Source of the DNA: Paracoccus litorisediminis
GTDB lineage: Bacteria > Pseudomonadota > Alphaproteobacteria > Rhodobacterales > Rhodobacteraceae
Direction of reading: 5' to 3'
DNA length: 41,230 nt
Assembly: GCF_009711205.1 (NCBI RefSeq)
Contig: NZ_WMIG01000028.1
Coordinates: 1-41,230, forward strand
Shown here: one piece after another, positions 1-7,809 of the stretch
Position numbering within the stretch: the stretch's first letter is position 1
How the letters are laid out: the number at the start of each line of letters is the position of its first letter
Program-made: the position numbers and the translations under genes
The notes under the pieces: generated by a model
Database searches by the model: none
Told to the model about the DNA's origin: nothing
What the model saw: only the letters and a program-made list of their open reading frames with translations

Positions 1-117
1 AAAGACTGGCGACGGGTCGCCACACGATACGACCGACGACCAGAGACCTTCTTCTCAGCCATCGCTCTCGCCGCAACGGTGATGTTCTGGCTATGAGCAA
101 GAACGAGTCCTGAGCCT
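1..117 (+). mobile_element. IS5-family insertion sequence, right-end remnant
   Basis: The first 96 bases read in frame as the C-terminus of an IS5-family DDE transposase. The last residues, with the pattern RYDRRPETFFSAIALAATV followed by MFWL and a TGA stop, match the usual ending of this family. After the stop lie about 20 bases that should hold the terminal inverted repeat, ending near GAGTCCTGAGCC. A TA dinucleotide follows, which fits the short TA-type target duplication of many IS5-group elements. The rest of the element lies outside the window, so the exact subgroup and the other end cannot be seen. Confidence 0.8.
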
Positions 118-1419
118 AGCGCCGGGGATACCGCTTTTGTCGCGACATGCGCGCTGATCGTCATGCTGATGATGCTGCCGGGGCTGGGCCTGTTCTATGC
201 GGGCATGGCGCGCAGCAAGAACGTGCTGTCGGTGCTGACCCAGATATTGGCCTCGATCGCGCTGATCTGCGTGTTGTGGACGGCCTATGGTTACTCGCTG
301 ACTTTCGACGGAGAGAGTTCGCCGAATGCCGTGATCGGAGGCACTTCGAAGCTGTTCCTTGCTGGTATCACCCCTGACAGTCTGGTCGGGACGATCCCTG
401 AATACCTCTACATGCTGTTCATGATGATGTTTGCGGCCATCACGCCCCCGATCATCGTGGGCGCCTTTGCCGAGCGGATGAAGTTCGCGGCGGTACTGAT
501 CTTCATGGGGATCTGGCTGACCATCAACTATATCCCGATGGCCCATATGGCCTGGGGTGGCGGTTGGGTCTTCAATGTCGGCGTGCAGGATTTCGCGGGT
601 GGCAATGTCGTCCACCTGAACGCAGGCATCGCGGCGCTGGTCTGCGCGCTGGTTCTGGGACCGCGCAAGGGTTACGGCACACAGATGATGGCCCCCCACA
701 ACCTGACCATGACCTATACCGGGGGTGCGATGCTGTGGGTCGGCTGGCTGGCCTTCTGCGGTGGTTGTGCGCTGGCGGCGAGCGGATTTGCCACGCTCGT
801 CATGCTGAACACCATGCTGGGCGGCGCAGGCGGTGCGCTTGGCTGGATGGCCGTCGAATGGTTTCATCGCAAGCGCCCCAGCACCTTTGGCCTGCTCTCG
901 GGCACGATCGCTGGTCTGGTCGCGATTACCCCGGCCTGTGGTTTCGTCGGACCGGGCGGTGCCATTGCCATCGGCTTCCTGGTGACGCCCTTCTGCGTTC
1001 TCTTTGTTGAATCCGTGAAGCGGCGCTTTGGCTACGACGATTCCTTCGATGTCTTTGGCGTGCATGGCGTCGCGGCCTTTGTCGGCGGCATCCTGACGGT
1101 GATCTTCGCGTCACCCGGTCTGGGCGGTCTTGGCTATGCCGAAGGGCGCAGCATGCTGTCGCAGATGGTGCCGCAGGTTGCGATCATGGGCTTCAGTATT
1201 CTGGTTTCGGCAGTCACGACCTTCATTGCGCTGAAGGCGGCGGATGTACTGGTCGGCTTGCGCGTCGATCAGGAAACCGAGTTCGAAGGTCTCGATACCG
1301 GCGAGCATGGCGAGGTCGGATACCGTCTGGGCGATGGCGTCTATGGCGGCGCACCGGTGCCGCTGCACGAGGCGCAGCCGGTGCTGCAACCCGCCATGTC
1401 GGTCAGCAAGCAGCATTGA
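118..1419 (+). pseudogene. amt: Ammonium/methylammonium transporter Amt, 5' end cut off by an IS
   Basis: Amt proteins are trimeric inner-membrane channels for ammonium and methylammonium. Most of the family is present. There is the GDTAFV segment that precedes TM1, then LPGLGLFYAGMARSKNVLS, AHMAWGGGW, DFAGGNVVHLNAG, and the twin pore histidines in APHNLTM and FGVHGV. The C-terminal GlnK-contact tail (GLRVDQETEFEGLDTGEHGE) is also there. Conserved reading extends upstream of the first in-frame ATG (163) to about base 121, directly at the IS boundary. No in-frame start exists between the transposase stop (94-96) and ATG 163, which lies inside TM1. The original start and N-terminus are therefore missing. 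The protein is probably non-functional unless translation from 163 tolerates loss of half of TM1. Its position beside an amine-catabolism island fits a role in MMA or ammonium transport. Confidence 0.85.
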
Positions 1420-1438
1420 TACAGGCCACAGGATTTTG

Positions 1439-1466
1439 CTCCGGGCGTCACCGCGCCCGGAGTTTT
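1439..1466 (+). terminator. Rho-independent terminator after amt
   Basis: A perfect 9-bp stem (CTCCGGGCG / CGCCCGGAG) with a 6-base loop is followed by TTTT on the plus strand. It lies between the convergent amt and XRE-cupin genes. Confidence 0.8.
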
Positions 1467-2101
1467 CATTTGCTTTGCGGATAGGTGATGATCGACAGAT
1501 AGCGCGCCGGAAGCGCGATCAGATCCACCGGTCCATGCGGTGCATCGGCGTCGAAAAGCAGCGTGTCACCGGGCTCGAGTTGGTAGACCTGCTCGCCATG
1601 GCGATAGCCGACCACGCCTTCGAGCATATAGAGCAACTCGATCCCCTCATGCTGGAACATGGGGAAACGGTCACTCTCGGTGGTCAGGGTGATCATGTAG
1701 GGCTCAACCACGACGCCGGAGTTGTTTGAGCCGATATGACCAAGCAGATGGTATTGATGACCGGCGCGGGTTCCGGCCCGCTCGATCTCGACCCCCTGAT
1801 CGGCCTTCACATGCATGGCGCCACGGGGCTCGGCATAGCCCGAAAACAGCTGCATCAGCGGGACGCGCAACGCGTTCGCCAAGGATTGCAGGGTGGTCAG
1901 CGAGGGAGAGATCACCCCGTTTTCGATCTTCGACAGCATGCCGGTCGAAATCCCCGTCTGCACCGAGAGATCCGCGACGGTCATCCGCTGGCGCTTGCGC
2001 AAATCGCGCACGACGCGACCGATCGCAACCTCCAGATTGCGTTCGGGGGTGTCGCGCAAAGCATGCGGATTCTGGGTCAATTTCTCGACATTCTTTGCCA
2101 T
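1466..2101 (-). CDS. XRE-family regulator with C-terminal cupin domain
   Basis: This 211-residue protein has an N-terminal XRE/Cro helix-turn-helix (about residues 25-85, with the segment TVADLSVQTGISTGMLSKIE). A C-terminal cupin_2 barrel follows (about 130-205, with HEGIELLYMLEGVVGYRHG and LEPGDTLLFDADAPHG). Proteins of this architecture usually repress amine, amino-acid or polyamine catabolism genes and sense a small ligand in the cupin. ATG 2101 is preceded by AGGAA at a good distance. The gene is last in the mgdABCD-folD-purU run, 88 bp after purU. That gap contains a perfect palindrome (2116-2130), which suggests autoregulation. The ligand is unknown; an intermediate of the methylamine pathway is an inference from context. 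Confidence 0.88.
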   Translation of the reverse strand: MAKNVEKLTQNPHALRDTPERNLEVAIGRVVRDLRKRQRMTVADLSVQTGISTGMLSKIENGVISPSLTTLQSLANALRVPLMQLFSGYAEPRGAMHVKADQGVEIERAGTRAGHQYHLLGHIGSNNSGVVVEPYMITLTTESDRFPMFQHEGIELLYMLEGVVGYRHGEQVYQLEPGDTLLFDADAPHGPVDLIALPARYLSIITYPQSK

Positions 2102-2115
2102 TCTGCGTTCCTGTA

Positions 2116-2130
2116 TTTCCTGCCAGGAAA
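2116..2130. promoter_or_regulatory. Palindromic operator candidate upstream of the XRE-cupin gene
   Basis: TTTCCTGCCAGGAAA is a perfect 15-bp palindrome around a central base, 15 bp upstream of the XRE-cupin ATG. A 13/15 match lies upstream of the GlxA-type regulator at 9173-9187. It is the natural candidate for the XRE-cupin binding site. Confidence 0.5.
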
Positions 2131-2189
2131 CTTACAATTTATCTGAATGGCGGACAATTGCCGACTGGCCCGCGGGCGTTTCGCGGGGC

Positions 2190-3074
2190 TTACCCCATTC
2201 TTTCGCTGGCATAGCTTCCGGGTGATGCGGGGAAGATGACGGTCTTGTTGCCGTTGAGGAAGGAACGGCGATGGATATGGGCGTGGATGGCGCGGGCCAG
2301 AACCTGGCTTTCGACATCGCGGCCCAGGCTGACGTAATCGTCCGGCGACTGGGCATGGGTGACGCGGATGATGTCCTGCTCGATGATCGGGCCTTCATCC
2401 AGATCGGCGGTGACGTAATGCGAGGTCGCTCCGATCAGCTTCACGCCGCGCTCATACGCCTGCTTGTAGGGGTTCGCGCCCTTGAAGCTGGGCAGGAAGG
2501 AGTGGTGGATGTTGATGATCCGCCCCGACATCCTGCGGCACAGCTCATCCGACAGCACCTGCATGTAGCGCGCCAGCACGATCAGGTCGGCCCCGGTATC
2601 CTCGACCACCTGCAGCAGCTGGGCCTCGGCCTGCGGCTTGTTCTCGCGCGTGACCTTGATGCAGTGGAAGGGAATGTCATGGTTCACCACCACCTTCTGG
2701 TAATCCATGTGGTTCGAGATCACCGCCACGATGTCGATGGGCAGCGCCCCGATCCGCCAGCGATACAGCAGGTCGTTCAGGCAATGGCCAAAGCGGCTGA
2801 CCATGATGACGACCTTCATCTTCTCGGCCTCGTCATGGAAGGCATAGGTCATGTTGAAGGCCTTGCCCGCCTGAACGAAGTCTTCGTTCAGCTCCTGATG
2901 CCCCACGCCCTCTTCCGACACGAAGCTGACCCGCATGAAGAACCGCCCGGTCTCGGCATCGTCGAACTGGCTCGAGTCGGTGATGTTGCAGCCCTTGCCA
3001 GCCAGATAGGCCGAGATCGCGGCCACGATCCCCCGGGTCGAGGGACAGGTGACGGTCAGGCAGTATTTCGTCAT
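2190..3074 (-). CDS. purU: Formyltetrahydrofolate deformylase PurU
   Basis: PurU hydrolyses 10-formyl-THF to formate and THF in the cytoplasm. The 294-residue protein has an N-terminal ACT domain (CLTVTCPSTRGIVAAISAYL, about residues 3-80). A formyltransferase-type catalytic domain follows, with the motifs FHCIKVTRENK, LARYMQVLS, INIHHSFLPSFKGANPY and GATSHYVTADLDEGPI. It contains the Asn-His-Asp catalytic set of the family (INIHHS, TADLDEGPII). ATG 3074 is chosen because the ACT domain starts there and GGAG lies 6 bases upstream. It follows folD, with a hairpin in the 91-bp gap. In this context it drains C1 units from amine demethylation to formate while regenerating THF. Confidence 0.95.
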   Translation of the reverse strand: MTKYCLTVTCPSTRGIVAAISAYLAGKGCNITDSSQFDDAETGRFFMRVSFVSEEGVGHQELNEDFVQAGKAFNMTYAFHDEAEKMKVVIMVSRFGHCLNDLLYRWRIGALPIDIVAVISNHMDYQKVVVNHDIPFHCIKVTRENKPQAEAQLLQVVEDTGADLIVLARYMQVLSDELCRRMSGRIINIHHSFLPSFKGANPYKQAYERGVKLIGATSHYVTADLDEGPIIEQDIIRVTHAQSPDDYVSLGRDVESQVLARAIHAHIHRRSFLNGNKTVIFPASPGSYASERMG

Positions 3075-3127
3075 CGGGGTCTCCACTGTCATTGGGCCGC
3101 AGCCGCTTGTTCTTTCTTGCATTGGCC

Positions 3128-3151
3128 TTCCGGGCGGCACTGCGCCCGGAA
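3128..3151 (-). terminator. Hairpin between folD and purU
   Basis: A perfect 9-bp stem (TTCCGGGCG / CGCCCGGAA) with a 6-base loop sits 15 bp after the folD stop and before purU. No T-run follows, so it may act as an attenuator or RNA-stabilising element rather than a full terminator. Confidence 0.4.
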
Positions 3152-3165
3152 AGATTGGGGCCGCT

Positions 3166-4053
3166 TCAGACCGTCAGCCCCTCGGGCTCGGGCAGGCCAT
3201 GGGCGCGGCAGCAGGCGGTCAGCGTATTGGCCAGAAGGCAGGCGATGGTCATCGGCCCGACCCCGCCCGGCACCGGGGTGATGGCGCTGGCGACCTGCAC
3301 GGCGCTGTCGAAATCCACGTCGCCGACCAGCCGGGTCCGGCCGTCTTCGCTGATGCGGTTGATGCCGACATCGATCACGGTCGCGCCGGGCTTGATCCAG
3401 TCGCCGGGGATCATCCGCGGACGCCCCACCGCCGCGACCAGGATATCGGCGCGGCGGCAAACCTCGGCCAGATCCCTGGTCCGGCTATGCGCCACGGTCA
3501 CCGTGCAGCTTTCGCCCAGCAGCAGCTGCGCCATCGGCTTGCCGACGATATTGCTGCGCCCGACCACCACCGCGTTCAGCCCCGAGAGATCGCCCAGCCG
3601 GTCGCGCAGCATCATCAGGCAACCCAGCGGCGTGCAGGGCACCATCGCCTTCTGCCCGGTGCCCAGCAGACCGACATTGAGGATATGGAACCCGTCCACG
3701 TCCTTCGACGGATCGATGGCATTGATCACCGCCTCAGAATCCAGATGCTTCGGCAGCGGCAGCTGCACCAGGATGCCATGCACCGCCGGATCGGCATTCA
3801 GCGCGGCGACCTGCGCCATCAGCGCCTCTTGCGAGGTGTCGGCGGGCAGCTTGTATTCCCACGAGTTCATCCCCGCCTCGCGGGTCTGGATGCCCTTGTT
3901 GCGGACATAGACCTCCGAGGCCGGATCCTCGCCCACCAGCACCACTGCCAGACCCGGAACGATGCCCTGCGCCGCCAGCCGCGTCACATGCGCCCCAACC
4001 AGACCCCGAACCCGAACAGAAAACGCCTTGCCGTCAATCAGTTCCGCTGTCAT
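3166..4053 (-). CDS. folD: Bifunctional methylene-THF dehydrogenase / methenyl-THF cyclohydrolase FolD
   Basis: FolD oxidises 5,10-methylene-THF with NADP+ and opens the methenyl product to 10-formyl-THF. The 295-residue protein has the family's usual length. Visible motifs include VGEDPASEVYVRNK, with the catalytic Lys after Tyr, and VQLPLPKHLD. Also present are the cofactor-binding VVGRSNIVGKPMAQLLL and the C-terminal TPVPGGVGPMT signature. ATG 4053 overlaps the mgdD stop as ATGA, so the gene is translationally coupled to the oxidase genes. FolD takes methylene-THF formed by the THF-dependent demethylases of this island and feeds PurU downstream. Confidence 0.95.
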   Translation of the reverse strand: MTAELIDGKAFSVRVRGLVGAHVTRLAAQGIVPGLAVVLVGEDPASEVYVRNKGIQTREAGMNSWEYKLPADTSQEALMAQVAALNADPAVHGILVQLPLPKHLDSEAVINAIDPSKDVDGFHILNVGLLGTGQKAMVPCTPLGCLMMLRDRLGDLSGLNAVVVGRSNIVGKPMAQLLLGESCTVTVAHSRTRDLAEVCRRADILVAAVGRPRMIPGDWIKPGATVIDVGINRISEDGRTRLVGDVDFDSAVQVASAITPVPGGVGPMTIACLLANTLTACCRAHGLPEPEGLTV

Positions 4054-4604
4054 GTCAGGGCCTCCAGTCGCTCGGCCGCCTCGGTCAGCCCGTGCCAGAT
4101 CGAGGCGGCTGCCGAACGCATGCCCAGGATCGCCATGCGATCTTCGGCGCGGCGGATGACAAAGACGCTCATATGGTGAAACCCGGTGCGCGTGGCCGAG
4201 CCGGGGGGGAAGCGCCCCAGATCGATATTGACTAGCCTTGAGATCAGCGCCAGCAGGGGGGGCGTATCGCCCTCGATCTCGAAGGCGACGAAGCCGTCGG
4301 TCTGCTCGCTGACCGAGCAGCCGGGCGCGCGGGCAGTCAATGCCGACGCGACATCCTCGGCGGCGCGTCCGGGGAATTCGACCATCCATTGATCCGGCCC
4401 AGTCCAGAAGGCTGCGCAATCCGCCCCCTCGACCCAGCCCCCCGGCCCGGGAAGGGGCAAGCCGATCTGCGGCGGCTCGGCCCGGCGTCGCATGGCCAGC
4501 GAGGCAAGTCCCAGAGCGGTATTTTGCGACAGCAGCAGCGCGCCGATGCGGCGGGCCTGCGGCGCACTCTGCCCGAGCGCGCAAATCGGTTGCAGGTCAG
4601 TCAC
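4050..4604 (-). CDS. mgdD: N-methylglutamate dehydrogenase gamma subunit (sarcosine oxidase gamma-like)
   Basis: This 184-residue protein resembles SoxG, the gamma subunit of heterotetrameric sarcosine oxidase. It contains the family segments GPDQWMVEFPG, EQTDGFVAFEIEGD and NIDLGRFPPGSATRTGFHHM. The fold is GcvT-like, and in known oxidases the subunit has a structural role. The start is GTG 4604, which overlaps the 3' end of mgdC by 8 bases and gives the usual MTDLQP-like N-terminus. The assignment to N-methylglutamate dehydrogenase rather than sarcosine oxidase is inferred from gmaS and mgsABC in the same island and from the unusual delta subunit. Confidence 0.85.
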   Translation of the reverse strand: MTDLQPICALGQSAPQARRIGALLLSQNTALGLASLAMRRRAEPPQIGLPLPGPGGWVEGADCAAFWTGPDQWMVEFPGRAAEDVASALTARAPGCSVSEQTDGFVAFEIEGDTPPLLALISRLVNIDLGRFPPGSATRTGFHHMSVFVIRRAEDRMAILGMRSAAASIWHGLTEAAERLEALT

Positions 4605-7524
4605 GAAGACGCCCTCCCTCGGGGTCGATGAAATGGGGCGAGACGACGCGCAGTCGCGTGCTTTGCCCTTGCAGCGGGTTGGCGGCGACGATGATTTCGT
4701 CCATGCGATCCGCGCCGTTCTCCAGATAGCCCAACCCGATTCCCGATCCGACATGGGGCGAGAAACAGGCCGAGGTGATCCAGCCTTGATCGGTCCAGGT
4801 ATTCTGCTCCGCACCTTCCGTGAACAGATGCGAGCCCGCGACGACGGCATCCCCCGGATCGACCGGTTGCAGGCCGACCAGAACGCGGCGCTCGGCCAGC
4901 AGCCCCTCGCGACGCGACATGACCGTGCCGATCGCATCCTTTTTGGCCGAGACCATCCGGCCCATGCCCAGCATCTGCGCGCTGGTCTGGCCGTTCAGCT
5001 CATTGCCCGCGGCGTGGCCCTTTTCGATGCGCAAGACGCCAAGCGCCTCGGTGCCATAGGGGGTGGCGCCCAGATCCGCGCCAATCGTGACCAGCCGTTC
5101 CATCAGGGCATTGCCGTAGCGTGCGGGGACGGCGATCTCATAGGCAAGCTCGCCCGAGAAGCTGATGCGAAACAGCCGGGCCCGCAAACCGCCGCAGATC
5201 GTCAGGCTGGCGCAGGCCATGAAGGGGAAGGCCGCATTGGACAGGTCGAACCCGTCCACCACGCGCTGTAGCAAGGTCCGCGCGTTCGGGCCGGCGACGG
5301 AAAGCTGCGCCCAGGCATCGGTGGTCGAGATCAGTTGCACATCCAGTTCCGGCCACAGGCATTGGCGGCAGAATTCCATGTGGCGATAGATCGTCCCGGC
5401 ATTGGCGGTGGTGGTGGTGACGACGTAATGCGTGTCATCCAACCGCGCGCAAGTGCCGTCATCCCAGGCAAAGCCGTCCTCGCGCAGCATCAGGCCATAG
5501 CGGACCATGCCGGGTTTCAAGCTGGCCATGGCATTGGCATAGACGCGGTCAAGAAACGCACCCGCATCCGCGCCCTGCACGTCGATCTTGCCCAAAGTGG
5601 TGACATCGCAGATCCCGACGCCCTTGCGGGTAGCCAGAACCTCGCGGTCAACGGTCTGCCGCCAATGGGTCTCACCGGCGCGCGGGAAATATTGCGCCCG
5701 CATCCATTGCCCGACCTCGACAAAGGCCGCGCCCTGCGCCTTGGCCCACTCATGCGTCGGTGTCAGGCGGCGCGGACGAAAGTGCGCGCCCGTGTCGCCG
5801 CCACCCAGAACCGACAGCGAGACGGGCGTATAGGGCGGGCGAAAGATCGTCGTGCCGGTGGCCTGAATCGGCTGGCCGGTCAGCTCCGACATGACGGCCA
5901 GCGCGGTCACGTTCGAGGTCTTGCCCTGATCGGTCGCCATGCCCAGCGTGGTCCAGCGCTTCAGATGCTCGACCGGGCGCATGTTTTCCTGATGGGCCAG
6001 CGCGATGTCCTTGACGGTGACATCGTTCTGGAAATCGACCCAGGCGCGGGTCTTTCCCGGCACATGCCAGAAGGGCTGCAGGTTCTGGGCCGCGTCCTCG
6101 GCTTGGGGAAGTTCGGGCAGATATGCCGCAATCCCAAGGTCAGCCAGCGCCGCGATCGCCGCCTCGGCCCCTGAGGTGAGAGCCTGCGCGCTGCTTCCCC
6201 GGCCTGCCGCGGCACCGGCGCAGATCAGCCCGGCCGGGCCACCGGGCCCCGCGACAAAGGCCTGCAATGCTTCGTCCCAGACCGGTCGCCCGCGATGATG
6301 CGAGGCGATCTGGATATTGGGGTTCCAGCCGCCCGCGATGCCAAGCGCGCCGCAATCCAGCCACTCGCTGCGTCCATTGGCATTGACCTCGATCCGGGAC
6401 AGGCCAAGGCGGCCCTTGCTGTTTGTCACCTGACCCGCGGCAATGACCCGGTAATCGGTTGCGGTTGTGGCGGGCCGAGTGTCGATCACCGCCGCGATCT
6501 CGACGCCCTTGGCCATCAGGTCGCGGGCGGTGCGATGGCCATCATCGTTGTTGGTGAAGATTGCGATGCGTTTTGCGGGGCTGACCGCCCAGCGATTGGC
6601 ATAGGCCCGCATCGCCCCCGACAGCATCACGCCGGGTCGGTCGTTATTGGCGAAGGGGATATGCCGTTCGGTCGCGCCTGATGCGAGGATTGTGCGCTTG
6701 GCCGTGATCCGCCACAGCGTCTGGCGGACGCGCCGTCCGGGATCGGCAAGATGGTCCGAGACACGCTCGACCGCGCCATAGACGCCATGGTCGAAGGCCC
6801 CCCAGACGGTGGTGCGGCGCATGACGCGCAGGTTGGGAAGGCTGGCGAATTCTGCCTCAAGCCCGGCGATCCATTCGGTCGCAGGTCGGTCCAAGGGCGC
6901 GCTTTCGGCCAGAAGCCGCCCACCCAGACGAAAATCCTCATCGGCAAGGATGACTTGCACCCCCGCACGCGCCGCGGTCAGCGCGGCGGCAAGACCGGCA
7001 GCGCCGCCGCCGATCACCAGCAGATCGCAATGCAGGAAACCGGCGTCGTAATGATCGGGGTCGGGCTGCATCGACAATTTGCCCAAGCCTGCGGCGCGAC
7101 GGATGGCGGGCTCATAAAGCTTTTCCCAGAAGGCGCGCGGCCACATGAAGGTCTTGTAGTAGAAACCTGCCGCGAAGAAGGGCGACATCAGGTCATTGAC
7201 CGCCATCAGATCGAAGCCAAGCGATCCGACGCGGTTCTGGCTGAAACTCTCAAGCCCATCGAACAGCTCGACCACCGTGGCGCGGCTGTTCGGCTCTTGT
7301 CGGGCACCGGCATGCAGGGTGACAAGCGCGTTCGGCTCCTCCGAGCCAGCCGACAGCACGCCGCGCGGGCGGTGATACTTGAAGCTGCGGGCCATCAGCC
7401 GCACATCATTGGCCAATAGGGCCGAGGCCAGCGTGTCGCCTGCATGGCCGCTATAGGTCTTGCCATCAAAGGTGAAGCGCAGGCTTTGCGTGCGATCGAT
7501 CAGGCCCCCGGAAAGACGGGTCAT
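4597..7524 (-). CDS. mgdC: N-methylglutamate dehydrogenase alpha subunit (sarcosine oxidase alpha-like)
   Basis: The 975-residue protein has the full SoxA architecture. An N-terminal ferredoxin-like Fer2_4 segment (about 15-100, FDGKTYSGHAGDTLASALL) comes first. A dinucleotide-binding domain starts at about 168 (LLVIGGGAAGLAAALTAARAG). A C-terminal GcvT-type THF-binding domain runs from about 580 to the end, with WMRAQYFPRAGE, KGVGICDVTTLGKIDVQG and LGVLRIEKGHAAGNELNGQ. In this enzyme family the methyl group of a secondary N-methyl amino acid is oxidised and can be captured on THF as methylene-THF. ATG 7524 overlaps the mgdB stop as ATGA. The substrate (N-methylglutamate versus sarcosine) is inferred from the neighbours; a sarcosine oxidase is the main alternative. 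Confidence 0.9.
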   Translation of the reverse strand: MTRLSGGLIDRTQSLRFTFDGKTYSGHAGDTLASALLANDVRLMARSFKYHRPRGVLSAGSEEPNALVTLHAGARQEPNSRATVVELFDGLESFSQNRVGSLGFDLMAVNDLMSPFFAAGFYYKTFMWPRAFWEKLYEPAIRRAAGLGKLSMQPDPDHYDAGFLHCDLLVIGGGAAGLAAALTAARAGVQVILADEDFRLGGRLLAESAPLDRPATEWIAGLEAEFASLPNLRVMRRTTVWGAFDHGVYGAVERVSDHLADPGRRVRQTLWRITAKRTILASGATERHIPFANNDRPGVMLSGAMRAYANRWAVSPAKRIAIFTNNDDGHRTARDLMAKGVEIAAVIDTRPATTATDYRVIAAGQVTNSKGRLGLSRIEVNANGRSEWLDCGALGIAGGWNPNIQIASHHRGRPVWDEALQAFVAGPGGPAGLICAGAAAGRGSSAQALTSGAEAAIAALADLGIAAYLPELPQAEDAAQNLQPFWHVPGKTRAWVDFQNDVTVKDIALAHQENMRPVEHLKRWTTLGMATDQGKTSNVTALAVMSELTGQPIQATGTTIFRPPYTPVSLSVLGGGDTGAHFRPRRLTPTHEWAKAQGAAFVEVGQWMRAQYFPRAGETHWRQTVDREVLATRKGVGICDVTTLGKIDVQGADAGAFLDRVYANAMASLKPGMVRYGLMLREDGFAWDDGTCARLDDTHYVVTTTTANAGTIYRHMEFCRQCLWPELDVQLISTTDAWAQLSVAGPNARTLLQRVVDGFDLSNAAFPFMACASLTICGGLRARLFRISFSGELAYEIAVPARYGNALMERLVTIGADLGATPYGTEALGVLRIEKGHAAGNELNGQTSAQMLGMGRMVSAKKDAIGTVMSRREGLLAERRVLVGLQPVDPGDAVVAGSHLFTEGAEQNTWTDQGWITSACFSPHVGSGIGLGYLENGADRMDEIIVAANPLQGQSTRLRVVSPHFIDPEGGRLRD

Positions 7525-7802
7525 GCGGCGCCCCCCTTCATCGCGTCGCGGGACAGTTCCGCGCTCAGGACCTCATGCGTGATGGTGTTGCGGGTGACGA
7601 TCAGCCATGAGCGGTCGCCCTGTTCGTGGAACCACAACTCGCGGTGAATGCCGGCGGGGTTGTCGCGCAGGTGGACATAGTCGTGGAAGCGCGTCGCTGC
7701 GTCCGGGGCCATGCCGTCGGGGCGGTCCAGCAGCGCCGCATCGCCCAGATAGGTGAATTCCGAGGAATCGCGAAGGCCAAGAAGGGGGTGGGGGATCAGC
7801 AT
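7521..7802 (-). CDS. mgdB: N-methylglutamate dehydrogenase delta subunit (sarcosine oxidase delta-like)
   Basis: A 93-residue SoxD-like small subunit with the family core FHDYVHLRDNPAGIHRELWFHEQGDRSWLIVTRNT. Classical SoxD proteins begin with a CPYCG-type zinc motif and have another cysteine near the HVHGC segment. Here the N-terminus is MLIPHPLLGLRD, and the later position reads FHEQGDRSW, so the usual zinc cysteines are absent. As I recall, this cysteine-less form is typical of the oxidase encoded with methylamine pathways, which supports the mgd assignment. ATG 7802 is used; the stop overlaps mgdC as ATGA. Confidence 0.85.
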   Translation of the reverse strand: MLIPHPLLGLRDSSEFTYLGDAALLDRPDGMAPDAATRFHDYVHLRDNPAGIHRELWFHEQGDRSWLIVTRNTITHEVLSAELSRDAMKGGAA

Positions 7803-7809
7803 ATTGGCC

